A stretch of 51,906 nucleotides of DNA from a bacterium. Its GTDB lineage: Bacteria > Ratteibacteria > UBA8468 > B48-G9 > JAFGKM01. Below are positions 42,542 through 51,142 of the stretch, in pieces (position 1 is the first letter of the stretch; the number at the start of each line of letters is the position of its first letter). The notes below the pieces were generated by a model. That model made no database searches. It had not been told where the DNA came from and saw nothing but the letters and a program-made list of their open reading frames with translations. The DNA lies in the NCBI GenBank assembly GCA_035370465.1, contig DAOOVW010000004.1, positions 1 to 51,906 of the forward strand, in the 5' to 3' direction. Made by a program: the position numbers and the translations under genes.

Positions 42542-43314
42542 TAGACAAAATAGAAGATGCCCGTTAAAATTAAATTAGTAAGAATTATTAGGAAAAACGA
42601 TTTTACAACTGCAGATGTTGAAGCATCTCCAACTCCTTCTGCTCCTCCTTTTGCTTTAAGTCCTTCATAAGAAGAAACATTTATTACAACAATTGCAAAT
42701 ACAATAACTTTTATAAAACCAACAAGAAAATCCTTATATGAAATAAACCTGAAACTTTGATAAAGAAATTGTCCTGATGGAATTTTTATAAGAAAAACGC
42801 CAATTAAAAATGCCCCACCAATTGCAAGAAAAAAACTTATTACAAAAAGTGCAGGAAGAGAAAAAATCCCTGCTATAACTCTTGGACTTATTAAATAGGA
42901 AACAGGGTCAATAGCAAGAACTTTTAATGCATCTATTTGTTCTGTTATTTTCATAACCCCTATTTCAGCAGCAATTGAAGCACCTACTCTCCCAGCAAGA
43001 GTGAGAGCAACTAATACAGGTCCCAATTCTCTTGCCATTGATAACCCTACAAGTGCCCCTGAATACGTTTCTGCCCCAAATGCTTTTAATGTATGCCCAA
43101 TTTCCATAACAAGAATCATTCCTGTAAATATAGCAATAACACCTACAAGTGGTAATGAATTAATACCAATTTCCTCAATATGTTTTAATATATTTTCTCT
43201 TTTTCTCTCTGTAAATGCCTTTTTAAGTGAATTCCCTATAAGAAGGATAAGAGAACCAAAATAATAAACAGGAGCAACAATTTTTTTACCAAAATTTTCT
43301 ATAAAATTTTTCAT
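42541..43314 (-). CDS. mlaE: MlaE-family permease
   Basis: A 257-aa inner-membrane permease with about five to six hydrophobic segments. The family hallmark is ARELGPVLVALTLAGRVGASIAAEIGVMKITEQIDAL, followed by the VLAIDPVSYLISPR segment. It partners with MlaF and MlaD to move phospholipids between membranes. It starts directly at the end of dnaB with no spacing, so the transporter is driven by the ribosomal protein/replication operon. mlaB and mlaC are not present. Confidence 0.94.
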   Translation of the reverse strand: MKNFIENFGKKIVAPVYYFGSLILLIGNSLKKAFTERKRENILKHIEEIGINSLPLVGVIAIFTGMILVMEIGHTLKAFGAETYSGALVGLSMARELGPVLVALTLAGRVGASIAAEIGVMKITEQIDALKVLAIDPVSYLISPRVIAGIFSLPALFVISFFLAIGGAFLIGVFLIKIPSGQFLYQSFRFISYKDFLVGFIKVIVFAIVVINVSSYEGLKAKGGAEGVGDASTSAVVKSFFLIILTNLILTGIFYFV

Positions 43315-44667
43315 TTATTCTCTTTTGGTATAATTTTCAAATCTTGTGTATTCTTTTATGAAAGTAAGGTTGACAGTTTCGGTAGGTCCATTTCTCTGTT
43401 TTGCTATGATAAGGTCAACAATTCCAGGTTTTTCAGAGTCCTCTTTTTTATAATAATCATCTCTGTAAAGTAATAAAACAACATCAGCATCCTGTTCTAT
43501 TGAGCCACTTTCTCTCAGGTCTGAAAGATGTGGTTTTTTATCTTCTCTTTGTTCTGTTGCCCTGCTTAATTGAGAAATAGCAATAACAGGTATATTTAAT
43601 TCTCTTGCAAGTGATTTTAAAGATGCAGAAATTTCAGTAATTTCCTGCTGTCTGTTTTCTGTTCTTCTTACCCCTTTCATAAGTTGAAGATAGTCAATAA
43701 TAATAAGTTGTATATTTTCTTTTGCTTTTAATCTTCTGGCTCTTGCTCTTAACTCAAAAACATTTAGAGAAGGAGCATCATCAATAAAAATTGGTGCTTT
43801 TTCAAGTCGCCCTGCTGAAAGAAGTAATTTTGTAATTTCTTTGTCAGAGAGAATTCCATCTCTTAATTTTTTATAATCAATCCTTGCTTCACAGCATAAC
43901 ATTCTCCCAACAAGTTGTTCTTTGCTCATTTCAAGAGAGAAAAATAAAATAGGAAAATTATCACCACTTGCAGCAAGATTTAGTGCTATATTTGTTGCAA
44001 GGGCTGTTTTTCCCATTGATGGTCTTGAAGCAATTATAATAAGTTCTGATGGATGTAGTCCACCTATATACTTATCTAAATCAAAATATCCAGTTGAAAT
44101 ACCTGTAACAAAACCCTTTTTATTCTGGATATTTTCAATAATATCAAGGTTTTCTTTTATAAGGTCTTTTAAAGGATATGCATATCTATCAATTTTATTT
44201 TGGCTGATTTCAAAAATAAGGGATTCTGCTTTATCTAATAACCTTTCAACATCCTCTACTCCATTTGATGCTTCTGTTATAATCTGAGTAGCATTTGAAA
44301 TTAAACTTCTTAATATATATTGGTCTTTTACTATTTTGATATATTCTTCTATATGAGCAGAAGTAGGAACAAATTCTGCAATTTCTGTAATATATTCAAC
44401 TCCTCCAATTTCATCTAAGGTTCCATCCTGTTTTAATTGATTTGTAAGAGTAATAATGTCACACTTCTCATTTCTCTCATAGAGTTTAATTATAGAAGAA
44501 AAAATTTGTTGATGAGATGAACTATAAAAAAAATCCTTTTTTAATGTCTCAAAAACCCTTATTCTTGCTTCTTCATCAATAAGCATACAACCTAAAAGTG
44601 CTTTTTCTGCATCAATATTTTGTGGAGGGATTTTTTCAATATTTAAATCTTTTTTTTTAGCACTCAT
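43315..44667 (-). CDS. dnaB: Replicative DNA helicase DnaB
   Basis: A 450-aa hexameric helicase. The N-terminal helical domain (IPPQNIDAEKALLGCMLIDEEA) and the linker are followed by the RecA-like core, with Walker A SRPSMGKTALA, LFFSLEMSKEQLVGRM, Walker B-region LIIIDYLQLM, and DLRESGSIEQDADVV. No intein is present. It follows rplI, as in most bacteria, and runs straight into mlaE. Confidence 0.97.
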   Translation of the reverse strand: MSAKKKDLNIEKIPPQNIDAEKALLGCMLIDEEARIRVFETLKKDFFYSSSHQQIFSSIIKLYERNEKCDIITLTNQLKQDGTLDEIGGVEYITEIAEFVPTSAHIEEYIKIVKDQYILRSLISNATQIITEASNGVEDVERLLDKAESLIFEISQNKIDRYAYPLKDLIKENLDIIENIQNKKGFVTGISTGYFDLDKYIGGLHPSELIIIASRPSMGKTALATNIALNLAASGDNFPILFFSLEMSKEQLVGRMLCCEARIDYKKLRDGILSDKEITKLLLSAGRLEKAPIFIDDAPSLNVFELRARARRLKAKENIQLIIIDYLQLMKGVRRTENRQQEITEISASLKSLARELNIPVIAISQLSRATEQREDKKPHLSDLRESGSIEQDADVVLLLYRDDYYKKEDSEKPGIVDLIIAKQRNGPTETVNLTFIKEYTRFENYTKRE

Positions 44668-44668
44668 A

Positions 44669-45115
44669 TTAACCTCTCACTATCCAGACCTTAATTTCTC
44701 CTTCAACTTCATCTCCTAATTTCACAGGGATTTTATATCTTCCTAACTTTTTTATTGGTTCATCAAGAACTATCTGGTGTTTATCTATATCAATTTTAAC
44801 TTGATTTTTTAATTCTTCTGAAATAATTTCAGAAGTAATTGCTCCAAAAAGTTTATCATCCTGTCCTGCTTTTGCTGTTATTGTTAAAGAAACATTACTT
44901 AACGCCTTTTTTGTATCAAGAGCCATCTTTTTTCTATTTTCTTTTTTTCTATTTTCTATTATTTCTTTTTCTTTAATCATTTTTATATTTTGGTCTGTTG
45001 CAGGAATAGCATATCCAGAAGGAATTAGAAAATTCCTTGCATATCCATCCTTTACATTTTTTATTTCTCTTGTCCTTCCTTTACCTGATAATTCTTTTAT
45101 AAAAATTACTTTCAT
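44669..45115 (-). CDS. rplI: Ribosomal protein bL9
   Basis: The 148-aa large-subunit protein L9. The N-terminal globular domain shows GKGRTREIKNVKDGYARNFLIPSGYAIPAT, and the long connecting helix is Lys/Glu-rich. The C-terminal rRNA-binding domain has KLFGAITSEIISEEL and KKLGRYKIPVKLGDEVEGEI. Length matches the family. It lies in the conserved order rpsF-ssb-rpsR-rplI-dnaB, one base before dnaB. Confidence 0.97.
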   Translation of the reverse strand: MKVIFIKELSGKGRTREIKNVKDGYARNFLIPSGYAIPATDQNIKMIKEKEIIENRKKENRKKMALDTKKALSNVSLTITAKAGQDDKLFGAITSEIISEELKNQVKIDIDKHQIVLDEPIKKLGRYKIPVKLGDEVEGEIKVWIVRG

Positions 45116-45126
45116 TTTTCATCCTT

Positions 45127-45342
45127 TTAAATTTTTACATATGGCAAAAGTCCAATAAATCTTGCCCTTTTTATCGCTTTTGTTAACATCCTTTGATGTT
45201 TTGCACATGTCCCTGTTAATTTTGATGATAAAATTTTCCCTCTTCCACTTATAAATCTTCTGAGTTTCCCTATATCCTTATAATCAATTTCTTTTACTTT
45301 TCCTTTACAAAATGCACATTGTCTATTCCTGGTTTTTACCAT
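45127..45342 (-). CDS. rpsR: Ribosomal protein bS18 (zinc-binding form)
   Basis: The 71-aa small-subunit protein S18. It keeps the N-terminal CxxC (CAFCKGKV) and a later CAKHQ, the C+ zinc-ribbon form, followed by the conserved RRFISGRGKILSSKLTGTC and RMLTKAIKRARFIGLLPYV. Other bacterial lineages have lost the cysteines. The ATG lies inside the end of ssb, overlapping it by 20 bases. Confidence 0.96.
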   Translation of the reverse strand: MVKTRNRQCAFCKGKVKEIDYKDIGKLRRFISGRGKILSSKLTGTCAKHQRMLTKAIKRARFIGLLPYVKI

Positions 45343-45715
45343 TTATTTCATCCTCCTTTTCTTCAATAATATCTACATTTGGTTTTTCAAGAAATTGAAA
45401 ATTCTCAACAACTACTTCAAGAACTGACCTTTTTTCACTATCATTATTTTCCCATGTTCTATAATTTAACCTGCCTTCTGCAAAAATTAAATTTCCCTTT
45501 TTTAAAAATTCAGCAGCAACTTCTGCTCTTTTACCCCATACAACTAAATTCACATAACATGTTTCTTCTTTCTTTTCTCCTGTTTTTGCAGAATATTCTC
45601 TATTAACAGCAAGTCTACAAGTTGTTACTGCCTGTCCAGAAGAAGTGTATCTCAATTCAGGGTCTCTTGTAAGGCGTCCTATTAAAAATACTTTGTTAAG
45701 ATTGGGATTCGGCAT
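45323..45715 (-). CDS. ssb: Single-stranded DNA-binding protein
   Basis: A 130-aa SSB. The OB-fold reads NKVFLIGRLTRDPELRYTSSGQAVTTCRLAVNR, TCYVNLVVWGKRAEVAAEFLKKGNLIFAEGRL and RSVLEVVVENFQFL. The tail is only about 20 residues, acidic, and ends DEINGKNQE. The usual C-terminal DDDIPF-type tip that recruits repair and replication partners is missing, because the last codons are shared with the start of rpsR. It also overlaps rpsF by 20 bases. Either a second SSB exists elsewhere or partner binding differs in this lineage. Confidence 0.93.
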   Translation of the reverse strand: MPNPNLNKVFLIGRLTRDPELRYTSSGQAVTTCRLAVNREYSAKTGEKKEETCYVNLVVWGKRAEVAAEFLKKGNLIFAEGRLNYRTWENNDSEKRSVLEVVVENFQFLEKPNVDIIEEKEDEINGKNQE

Positions 45716-46022
45716 TTATAATTTCCTCATGTGGTAATATTTTCCTTCTTATAAGTAAATATCTTAAAATATTTTCTCTTAATTTTAGACTATCAATTGT
45801 CTCTTTTATTGTTCCAGGGGCAGTAAAATAAAAAACAAAATAAATACCTTCAGTTCTTTTTTTAATTGGATATGCAAGTATTTTTCTTCCTAAATTTTCT
45901 TTTTTGAAAATCTTTGCTCCTCCATTTACAAGTACTTTTTCAATATATTCAATTTCTTTTTCAACTTCATCATCTGGCAAATCACTTCTTAAAACAAAAC
46001 ATACCTCATATTTCCCTTCCAT
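45696..46022 (-). CDS. rpsF: Ribosomal protein bS6
   Basis: The 108-aa small-subunit protein S6, partner of S18. It starts MEGKYEVCFVLRSDLPDDEVE and carries KKENLGRKILAYPIKKRTEGIYFVFYFTAPG and LRENILRYLLIRR. It is the first gene of the rpsF-to-mlaD unit, with an AGGAGAG ribosome-binding site and a clear promoter at 46051-46078. A short tail of about 10 residues overlaps the start of ssb. Confidence 0.96.
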   Translation of the reverse strand: MEGKYEVCFVLRSDLPDDEVEKEIEYIEKVLVNGGAKIFKKENLGRKILAYPIKKRTEGIYFVFYFTAPGTIKETIDSLKLRENILRYLLIRRKILPHEEIINAESQS

Positions 46023-46050
46023 TTTCTCTCCTTTTATTATATTTTTATAT

Positions 46051-46078
46051 ATTATAAATTATTATGCCTAAAAGTCAA
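46051..46078 (-). promoter_or_regulatory. Promoter of the rpsF-ssb-rpsR-rplI-dnaB-mlaEFD unit
   Basis: On the minus strand TTGACT (46078-46073) and TATAAT (46056-46051) are spaced by 16 bp, and AAGGAGAG follows before the rpsF ATG. This is the only strong promoter seen upstream of the whole unit. Confidence 0.75.
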
Positions 46079-46156
46079 CAGGAAAAAAATTAAATTTATT
46101 TCAAAACTAACTTTTTTACCATTACATTAAAAAAACATTTGCAAACTTATCTTATT

Positions 46157-49129
46157 TCATAATTTTATATCTACAGAAATTCTTTTTGAAATATAGTAAG
46201 GAGTAATAGATATTTCCCCTAATTTTGCTTCTTTCTCCCTTCCATCAACCATAACAGAAATTACATTTTCCTCTTTTATCAGGTCCTCATAAATATAGAA
46301 ATCTTCCTGCCCTCCTTTTTCTGAATATCTCCCAATAAGAACACCGTTAAAGTAAATCAATGCTTTTTCACTTGTGTTTTTCAATGTTATCCTTAATGGT
46401 GAAATATAGTCAGGAATATTTTCTATTTTTACTTTTTTACGGAACCATATAAGAGAACCAGAAGCCCATTTTTCCTTATTTATTTCCACATCATCCCAAT
46501 CTGAATCATCAAACTCTGGGCTAAAATAACCTCTTGTCTGTCCTTCAATACCCTCCCTTACCTGCCAGTTTTTATTTAAACAAACATCATAAGAAGTTAT
46601 TTTTACTGTCCCATTAAGTCCATAATGAGTTCCCCATCGGTCTACTTTTATTCCAATAGTTATATAGTTTTTCCCTTTTTTAACTTTATTTGTCAGGTCA
46701 AAACTAAAAGGGAGAGAAAGAAAAGCATTTTCTTTAATACCGGAAAATTTACCATTAACAAATAAATAAATTTTTGCATTCATCCCACTTTCAAAATCAA
46801 TAGAAATTCCTCTTTTTTCAAAGTCATCTGGTATTTCTACTTCTGTTCTGTACCAGGCAAAGCACTCTTCATAAGAATTTTTAAATAGACGGCTATCAAA
46901 TTTTTTATCTACCCTTACTTTTTCCCAGGAACTATCATCAAATTCATCATTTATTTCTTCCATTTCTTCTCTTATAATTGCCCTTTCTGGATATGTATCT
47001 GGAATAAATTTCCTTCTCCACCACTTTAATTCTATACTTTTTTCTTCTGAAGAGAGATAAACAGGAGAATGAATTCCATTAAATGATTTTTCTCCAGAAC
47101 AAACATGTCCTTCTGATTCAACAAGAACAATTAAAGAATTGTCTCCTTTTGATAGGTAAGATGATACTTCACATCTTAAATTATCTCTTCCGCTATTTAC
47201 ATACTTCCCATTTATATAAATACTTGCCTCATCTTGAAAACCAGTTAAAGTCAAATATAGGGGTTTTTTGACTTTTGATAAATTAAAATTACTTTTATAA
47301 ATACTATACCCATTTTTCAAAAAACCATAATTTTCCAAGCATTCCAATGGTCTCCACTTCAACCATTTATCACTATTATTTTCTATATTTTCTTCCTTAA
47401 CTTTCCATTTTCCAGAAAGTTCATAATGAATTTCTGGAAATTTATCTTCTGGAAGATTAATTTCAGTAATATTATTTTCTTCATAATAACTATACTCTAT
47501 ATTTTCATTATCAAGTTTAACTTCTAATGGTTTGAAAGGAATTTTCATCCAGTTTTTACCTTCTTTTACCTGAAAAACAAGATGAATATTATTTTCTCTT
47601 TCTTTTTCCTCTTCTAAAAAATAGATATTAGAAAAAATTGGATATTTTTTATTCTTATAGTTAAAAAACCATGTTTTTGAAGATATCTCTTTATCAATAA
47701 TAATCAATTTAATGTCTCTTTCAACTACTATAAATTGGGGATTATTTTTATGAGTATAATTAACATTTTTAATATTTTCCCCTATTTTTAGAGATATTTC
47801 TCCGTCAATACCATCTTCTCTATAAAGAATAAGAATTTTTTCTTTACCATTATCTATGAAATAGAAAATTTCAGAAGTTGTATAAAGAAGAGTTAAATCA
47901 TCAGAAAGTTTCAAATTCACAGGAATAATTGTTGCACTATAACCAGGTAGTTGATATTTATTTTTTGCTGGGAAAATGATATTTTTACCTGTCTCTGGGT
48001 CTTTAAAATTTATCTTGAATTCTTTATTCTTTCCATAGGTATTGGATAAAAACATAAAAACACTTTTATTGTTTTTACGCATAAAAATTTCTACTCCTTT
48101 TTCATTTACTGAACATTCTCCTTCTACTGGAATGGTTTCCAACAATGCCTCTTGAAAACACTCTAAGAAACCACCTATTCTTCTAACTATATAATATCGT
48201 TTATCAAGTTCTCCCCACTCTCTAATTGGCGCTTCATAATCATAACTTGTAGATATATCCCTTCCTGTCCAATATCCAATATTTGTTCCACCATGAAACA
48301 TATATCTATTAAACCCTGATATACCAGCAGCAATCAGACATTTTAAATATACTTCATCTAATTCTGGTGGTTTATATCCATCAGAAAATGGCATCTGTCC
48401 ATAAAATCTGCTATAAAAATGTGTTCCTACTTCTATTCCTAATGGCGGTTTGTCTGGTTGAGTTTTAAGTAAATTTCTAATTTTATTCATTACTTCAGAA
48501 ATTACCCAGGAAAAATGATATGGGTCAGGTCCTTCAATTATATCCGTTCCTCTTATCCAGAAATTTTCATTTGTACAAATAGGAATATTTATTCCATCTT
48601 TTTCTACTATCTCTTTTAACTTTCTATGATAAGGAATATCTCCTACTTCAAATTCATTTTCTATTTGATAAAGAAATATCTTTCCTCCATTAGTAATTAG
48701 ATGTGGTTTTATTATTTTATTCACTGTATTTAGATATTTTTTACAATATCCAATGTAATTTTGCTCTAATGACCTTAATTCACAATCTTTTGGAATGAGA
48801 TAATTAGGCAACCCTCCAAAATCCCATTCTGAACAAATATATGGACCGGGACGGACAAAAATATAAAGCCCCACTTCTTCTGCTAAGGATAACCATCTAT
48901 TAATGTCTCTATCTTTCTCAAATGAAAATTCTCCTTCTTTTCCCTCATGCCAGTTCCATGCAATATAAGTTCCTATAGTATTTAAAAAAGCCCTTTTACA
49001 TTTCAAAAGTCGGTCTTTCCATTGACTTTCTGGAATTCTAAAATAATGTATCTCCCCACTATTTATAAAAACTCGTTTCCCATTAAATATAAAACTTTTT
49101 CCATCATAACTTATATTTTCATTTTTCAT
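46157..49129 (-). CDS. Glycoside hydrolase family 35 beta-galactosidase-like enzyme
   Basis: A 990-aa enzyme with a GH35 TIM barrel in the first roughly 320 residues. Visible motifs are NSGEIHYFRIPESQWKDRL, YIAWNWHEGKEGEF, FVRPGPYICSEWDFGGLPNYL, the acid/base E159 in QIENEF, and the nucleophile candidate E233 in LGIEVGTHFYSRFYG. The later part contains jelly-roll beta-sandwich domains (YLTLTGFQDEASIYINGKYV, IYLFVNGKF, IYFNGVLIGRY) typical of GH35 C-termini. It removes terminal beta-galactose or related sugars. No signal peptide is present, so it is probably cytoplasmic and acts on imported oligosaccharides. It stands alone; no transporter adjoins it. Confidence 0.88.
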   Translation of the reverse strand: MKNENISYDGKSFIFNGKRVFINSGEIHYFRIPESQWKDRLLKCKRAFLNTIGTYIAWNWHEGKEGEFSFEKDRDINRWLSLAEEVGLYIFVRPGPYICSEWDFGGLPNYLIPKDCELRSLEQNYIGYCKKYLNTVNKIIKPHLITNGGKIFLYQIENEFEVGDIPYHRKLKEIVEKDGINIPICTNENFWIRGTDIIEGPDPYHFSWVISEVMNKIRNLLKTQPDKPPLGIEVGTHFYSRFYGQMPFSDGYKPPELDEVYLKCLIAAGISGFNRYMFHGGTNIGYWTGRDISTSYDYEAPIREWGELDKRYYIVRRIGGFLECFQEALLETIPVEGECSVNEKGVEIFMRKNNKSVFMFLSNTYGKNKEFKINFKDPETGKNIIFPAKNKYQLPGYSATIIPVNLKLSDDLTLLYTTSEIFYFIDNGKEKILILYREDGIDGEISLKIGENIKNVNYTHKNNPQFIVVERDIKLIIIDKEISSKTWFFNYKNKKYPIFSNIYFLEEEKERENNIHLVFQVKEGKNWMKIPFKPLEVKLDNENIEYSYYEENNITEINLPEDKFPEIHYELSGKWKVKEENIENNSDKWLKWRPLECLENYGFLKNGYSIYKSNFNLSKVKKPLYLTLTGFQDEASIYINGKYVNSGRDNLRCEVSSYLSKGDNSLIVLVESEGHVCSGEKSFNGIHSPVYLSSEEKSIELKWWRRKFIPDTYPERAIIREEMEEINDEFDDSSWEKVRVDKKFDSRLFKNSYEECFAWYRTEVEIPDDFEKRGISIDFESGMNAKIYLFVNGKFSGIKENAFLSLPFSFDLTNKVKKGKNYITIGIKVDRWGTHYGLNGTVKITSYDVCLNKNWQVREGIEGQTRGYFSPEFDDSDWDDVEINKEKWASGSLIWFRKKVKIENIPDYISPLRITLKNTSEKALIYFNGVLIGRYSEKGGQEDFYIYEDLIKEENVISVMVDGREKEAKLGEISITPYYISKRISVDIKL

Positions 49130-49299
49130 TTTTTCTCCAAAAGTTTTTTATAATTGTTTTTAAAAATAAAAAATTTTTACTTTATATTTATAACATCTTA
49201 TTTAGGAAAAGAAATTTGTAAATATTTACTCAAGTCCGTTTATATTCTTAGGCACAAAGGCAAAGAGTAATCAGGAACTGGTCTTGCAATCAAATAGTT

Positions 49300-49580
49300 C
49301 CACAGGTTCGCCCGTTGGGTCCTCGCTTTTTGCTATGGATCTTGCGGACCAGATCATGTCCTGATATGAAAATCACCCCCCTCATCTATCTTCTCCCCTC
49401 CGCCACATTCGCCTATCATTGCGAATCCGACGAGCTTTTTGGCGGACCGCACGGCGGACAAAGACTGGGGAGAAGAACTTTTTCCTCTTATTACCCTCTA
49501 CCTCCGCCACAATACTCGGCAGACAGGCACAGGGGAGAGGCTCGCCGTAGGGCTACGCCCGAGGAGCTGGAGTGAGGGGG
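49300..49580. repeat. Composite GC-rich repeat island, copy R4
   Basis: Located in the 505-base gap 49130-49634. It starts CCACAGGTTCGCCCGTTGGG (shared with R3) and contains ACCCCCCTCATCTATCTTCTCCCC (an inverted tail-plus-arm, 49375 on). A middle block follows with GGCGGACCGCACGGCGGAC and an ATTCGC...GCGAAT hairpin. It ends with the R1-like GGGGAGAGGCTCGCCGTAGGGC and TGAGGGGG. Opposed copies at its two ends give it a MITE-like look. The rest of the gap is AT-rich, with no gene seen. Confidence 0.7.
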
Positions 49581-49634
49581 CTTTTGTGCTTTTAAATTAA
49601 TGTGGTTGAGTAAGTATTTACAGAAATTTATTCA

Positions 49635-50603
49635 TCAAAAATGTATTTCAACAATATCTTTGTCTTCCAATATATAATCTCTTCCAATAACTATTGGAGT
49701 TTCTGTTTTTCCTCTCCACAGACGGGCATATTTGAAACTTTTAACCATGTCTTTATGTATTATTTCTGCAAGGTGTATAAGTTGACTTCCTTTTTTAATT
49801 GTATATGGATTTTCAATATCAGGTGATTTACCAGGTATTTTTGTATAAACCCTTATAATTTCTAAATGATTAAACATAATTTCAGGTAATTTTTCTATAT
49901 TTATCTTTTCTTTTGCTGATATTTCAAAAAAATAAGGAATTTTATCTTTATATAATTCAACAAAAACATCCTTTATTTCTTTATGAGAAGAAACATCAAT
50001 TTTGTTGCCAACCCATAAAATTTTATAAAAAAACTGGAATTCCCCCTCTTTTTTTACTTTGAATTTTTCTAAAACACCAATTGCATCTTCAATTTCTTCT
50101 ATTAAATCATCAGATGAAAGGTCAAATAGAAAAAGTATTAAATTTGATTTTCTTATAAAATCCCCTACCCAATTATCGGTAAAATCCAAAGAAAGAGAAG
50201 GGAGTTCTATCATCTGTATTTTTATATCCTGATATTGAAGCATTCCAGGAATAGGGACAGTTGTTGTGAAAGGATAATCTGCTATTTCTGGTTTTGCCTT
50301 TGTAAGGGTTGTTAAAAGAGTTGATTTTCCTGAATTTGTAGGACCACATATTACTACCTGAGCATCCCCTTCTTTTGGTATTTGAGGAACTATTGATTTT
50401 TTAGCAGTTGATGGGCTTTTTTCCATCATCTTTTTATATTTTGAGATTTTACTTTTGATAAGTGCTTGAAGTTTTTCAGATGATTTATGTTTTGGCATTA
50501 TAGATAGCATTTCTTCAAGAACTGCAATTTTTTCTTCTGGAGTTTTAACTTCTTTTAATTCCTTTTCTTTTTCGTGATATTGGGGTGGTAGATTAACGAC
50601 CAT
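49635..50603 (-). CDS. Obg/DRG-family GTP-binding protein with TGS domain
   Basis: A 322-aa GTPase. An N-terminal helical region (1-75, Lys/Glu-rich) precedes the G domain: G1 GPTNSGKS (87-94), G2 region YPFTTTVPIPGML and G4 NKID. The C-terminal 70 residues are a TGS domain (VYTKIPGKSPD through VIGRDYILEDKDIVEIHF). The layout is that of DRG proteins of archaea and eukaryotes, which also occur in some bacteria. The usual G3 DTPG/DxxG is replaced by ELPS, so GTP hydrolysis may differ. It follows a response regulator gene by two bases and may act with it. Confidence 0.85.
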   Translation of the reverse strand: MVVNLPPQYHEKEKELKEVKTPEEKIAVLEEMLSIMPKHKSSEKLQALIKSKISKYKKMMEKSPSTAKKSIVPQIPKEGDAQVVICGPTNSGKSTLLTTLTKAKPEIADYPFTTTVPIPGMLQYQDIKIQMIELPSLSLDFTDNWVGDFIRKSNLILFLFDLSSDDLIEEIEDAIGVLEKFKVKKEGEFQFFYKILWVGNKIDVSSHKEIKDVFVELYKDKIPYFFEISAKEKINIEKLPEIMFNHLEIIRVYTKIPGKSPDIENPYTIKKGSQLIHLAEIIHKDMVKSFKYARLWRGKTETPIVIGRDYILEDKDIVEIHF

Positions 50604-50605
50604 TT

Positions 50606-50983
50606 TTATTTTTCAGAAACAATATTTCTTATGATAGGTAATAATTTTGATATATTATATGGTTTTGTTACATAAAAATCAGCACCAATTTCATACCCTG
50701 TTATTCTATCTGTATTTTCTGACTTTGCAGTTATCATTATAACAGGAACTTTTCTACTTAAAGGTCCTGATTTAATCTTTTTTAATACATCCCATCCATC
50801 AATTCCAGGTAATACCACATCAAGTAAAACAACATCTGGTTTAACTTTTTTGAATAAAGTTAACCCTTCTTCACCTGTTTGTGCTCCATAGGAAACATAA
50901 CCAGAGTTTTTTAATGCTTGAAGTAATACCTGCCTTTCAACGGAATCATCTTCAATAACAAGGACTTTTTTTATTTCTCCCAT
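50606..50983 (-). CDS. Single-domain response regulator (CheY-like)
   Basis: A 125-aa receiver domain only. It has the acidic pair in VLVIEDDSVE, the phosphoacceptor Asp in VVLLDVVLPGIDGW, Thr in VIMITAKSE and Lys in FYVTKPYNIS. It has no output domain, so it works by protein-protein contact. The start at 50983 (MGEIKK) is preferred to an upstream TTG at 51001, although neither has a good ribosome-binding site. It heads a two-gene unit with the TGS GTPase; no histidine kinase is nearby. Confidence 0.92.
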   Translation of the reverse strand: MGEIKKVLVIEDDSVERQVLLQALKNSGYVSYGAQTGEEGLTLFKKVKPDVVLLDVVLPGIDGWDVLKKIKSGPLSRKVPVIMITAKSENTDRITGYEIGADFYVTKPYNISKLLPIIRNIVSEK

Positions 50984-51142
50984 AGTAAAATAATAACACA
51001 ATTAGAAAAATTTTTAAATACCTCAAATTGAGACATAATAAATCTACACGAAAGGGTATGTTAGACAAGACAAAAAAATCTACTTGAAAAATAGGATTTA
51101 AATAGCATCTCCGGATAAAATAGAAAGAAAACGGAGGTGCAA

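Noticed and set aside
49315..49575. An 86-codon plus-strand ORF in the GC-rich island
   Set aside because: It lies wholly inside the repeat island, has no ribosome-binding site, and its composition follows the repeat.
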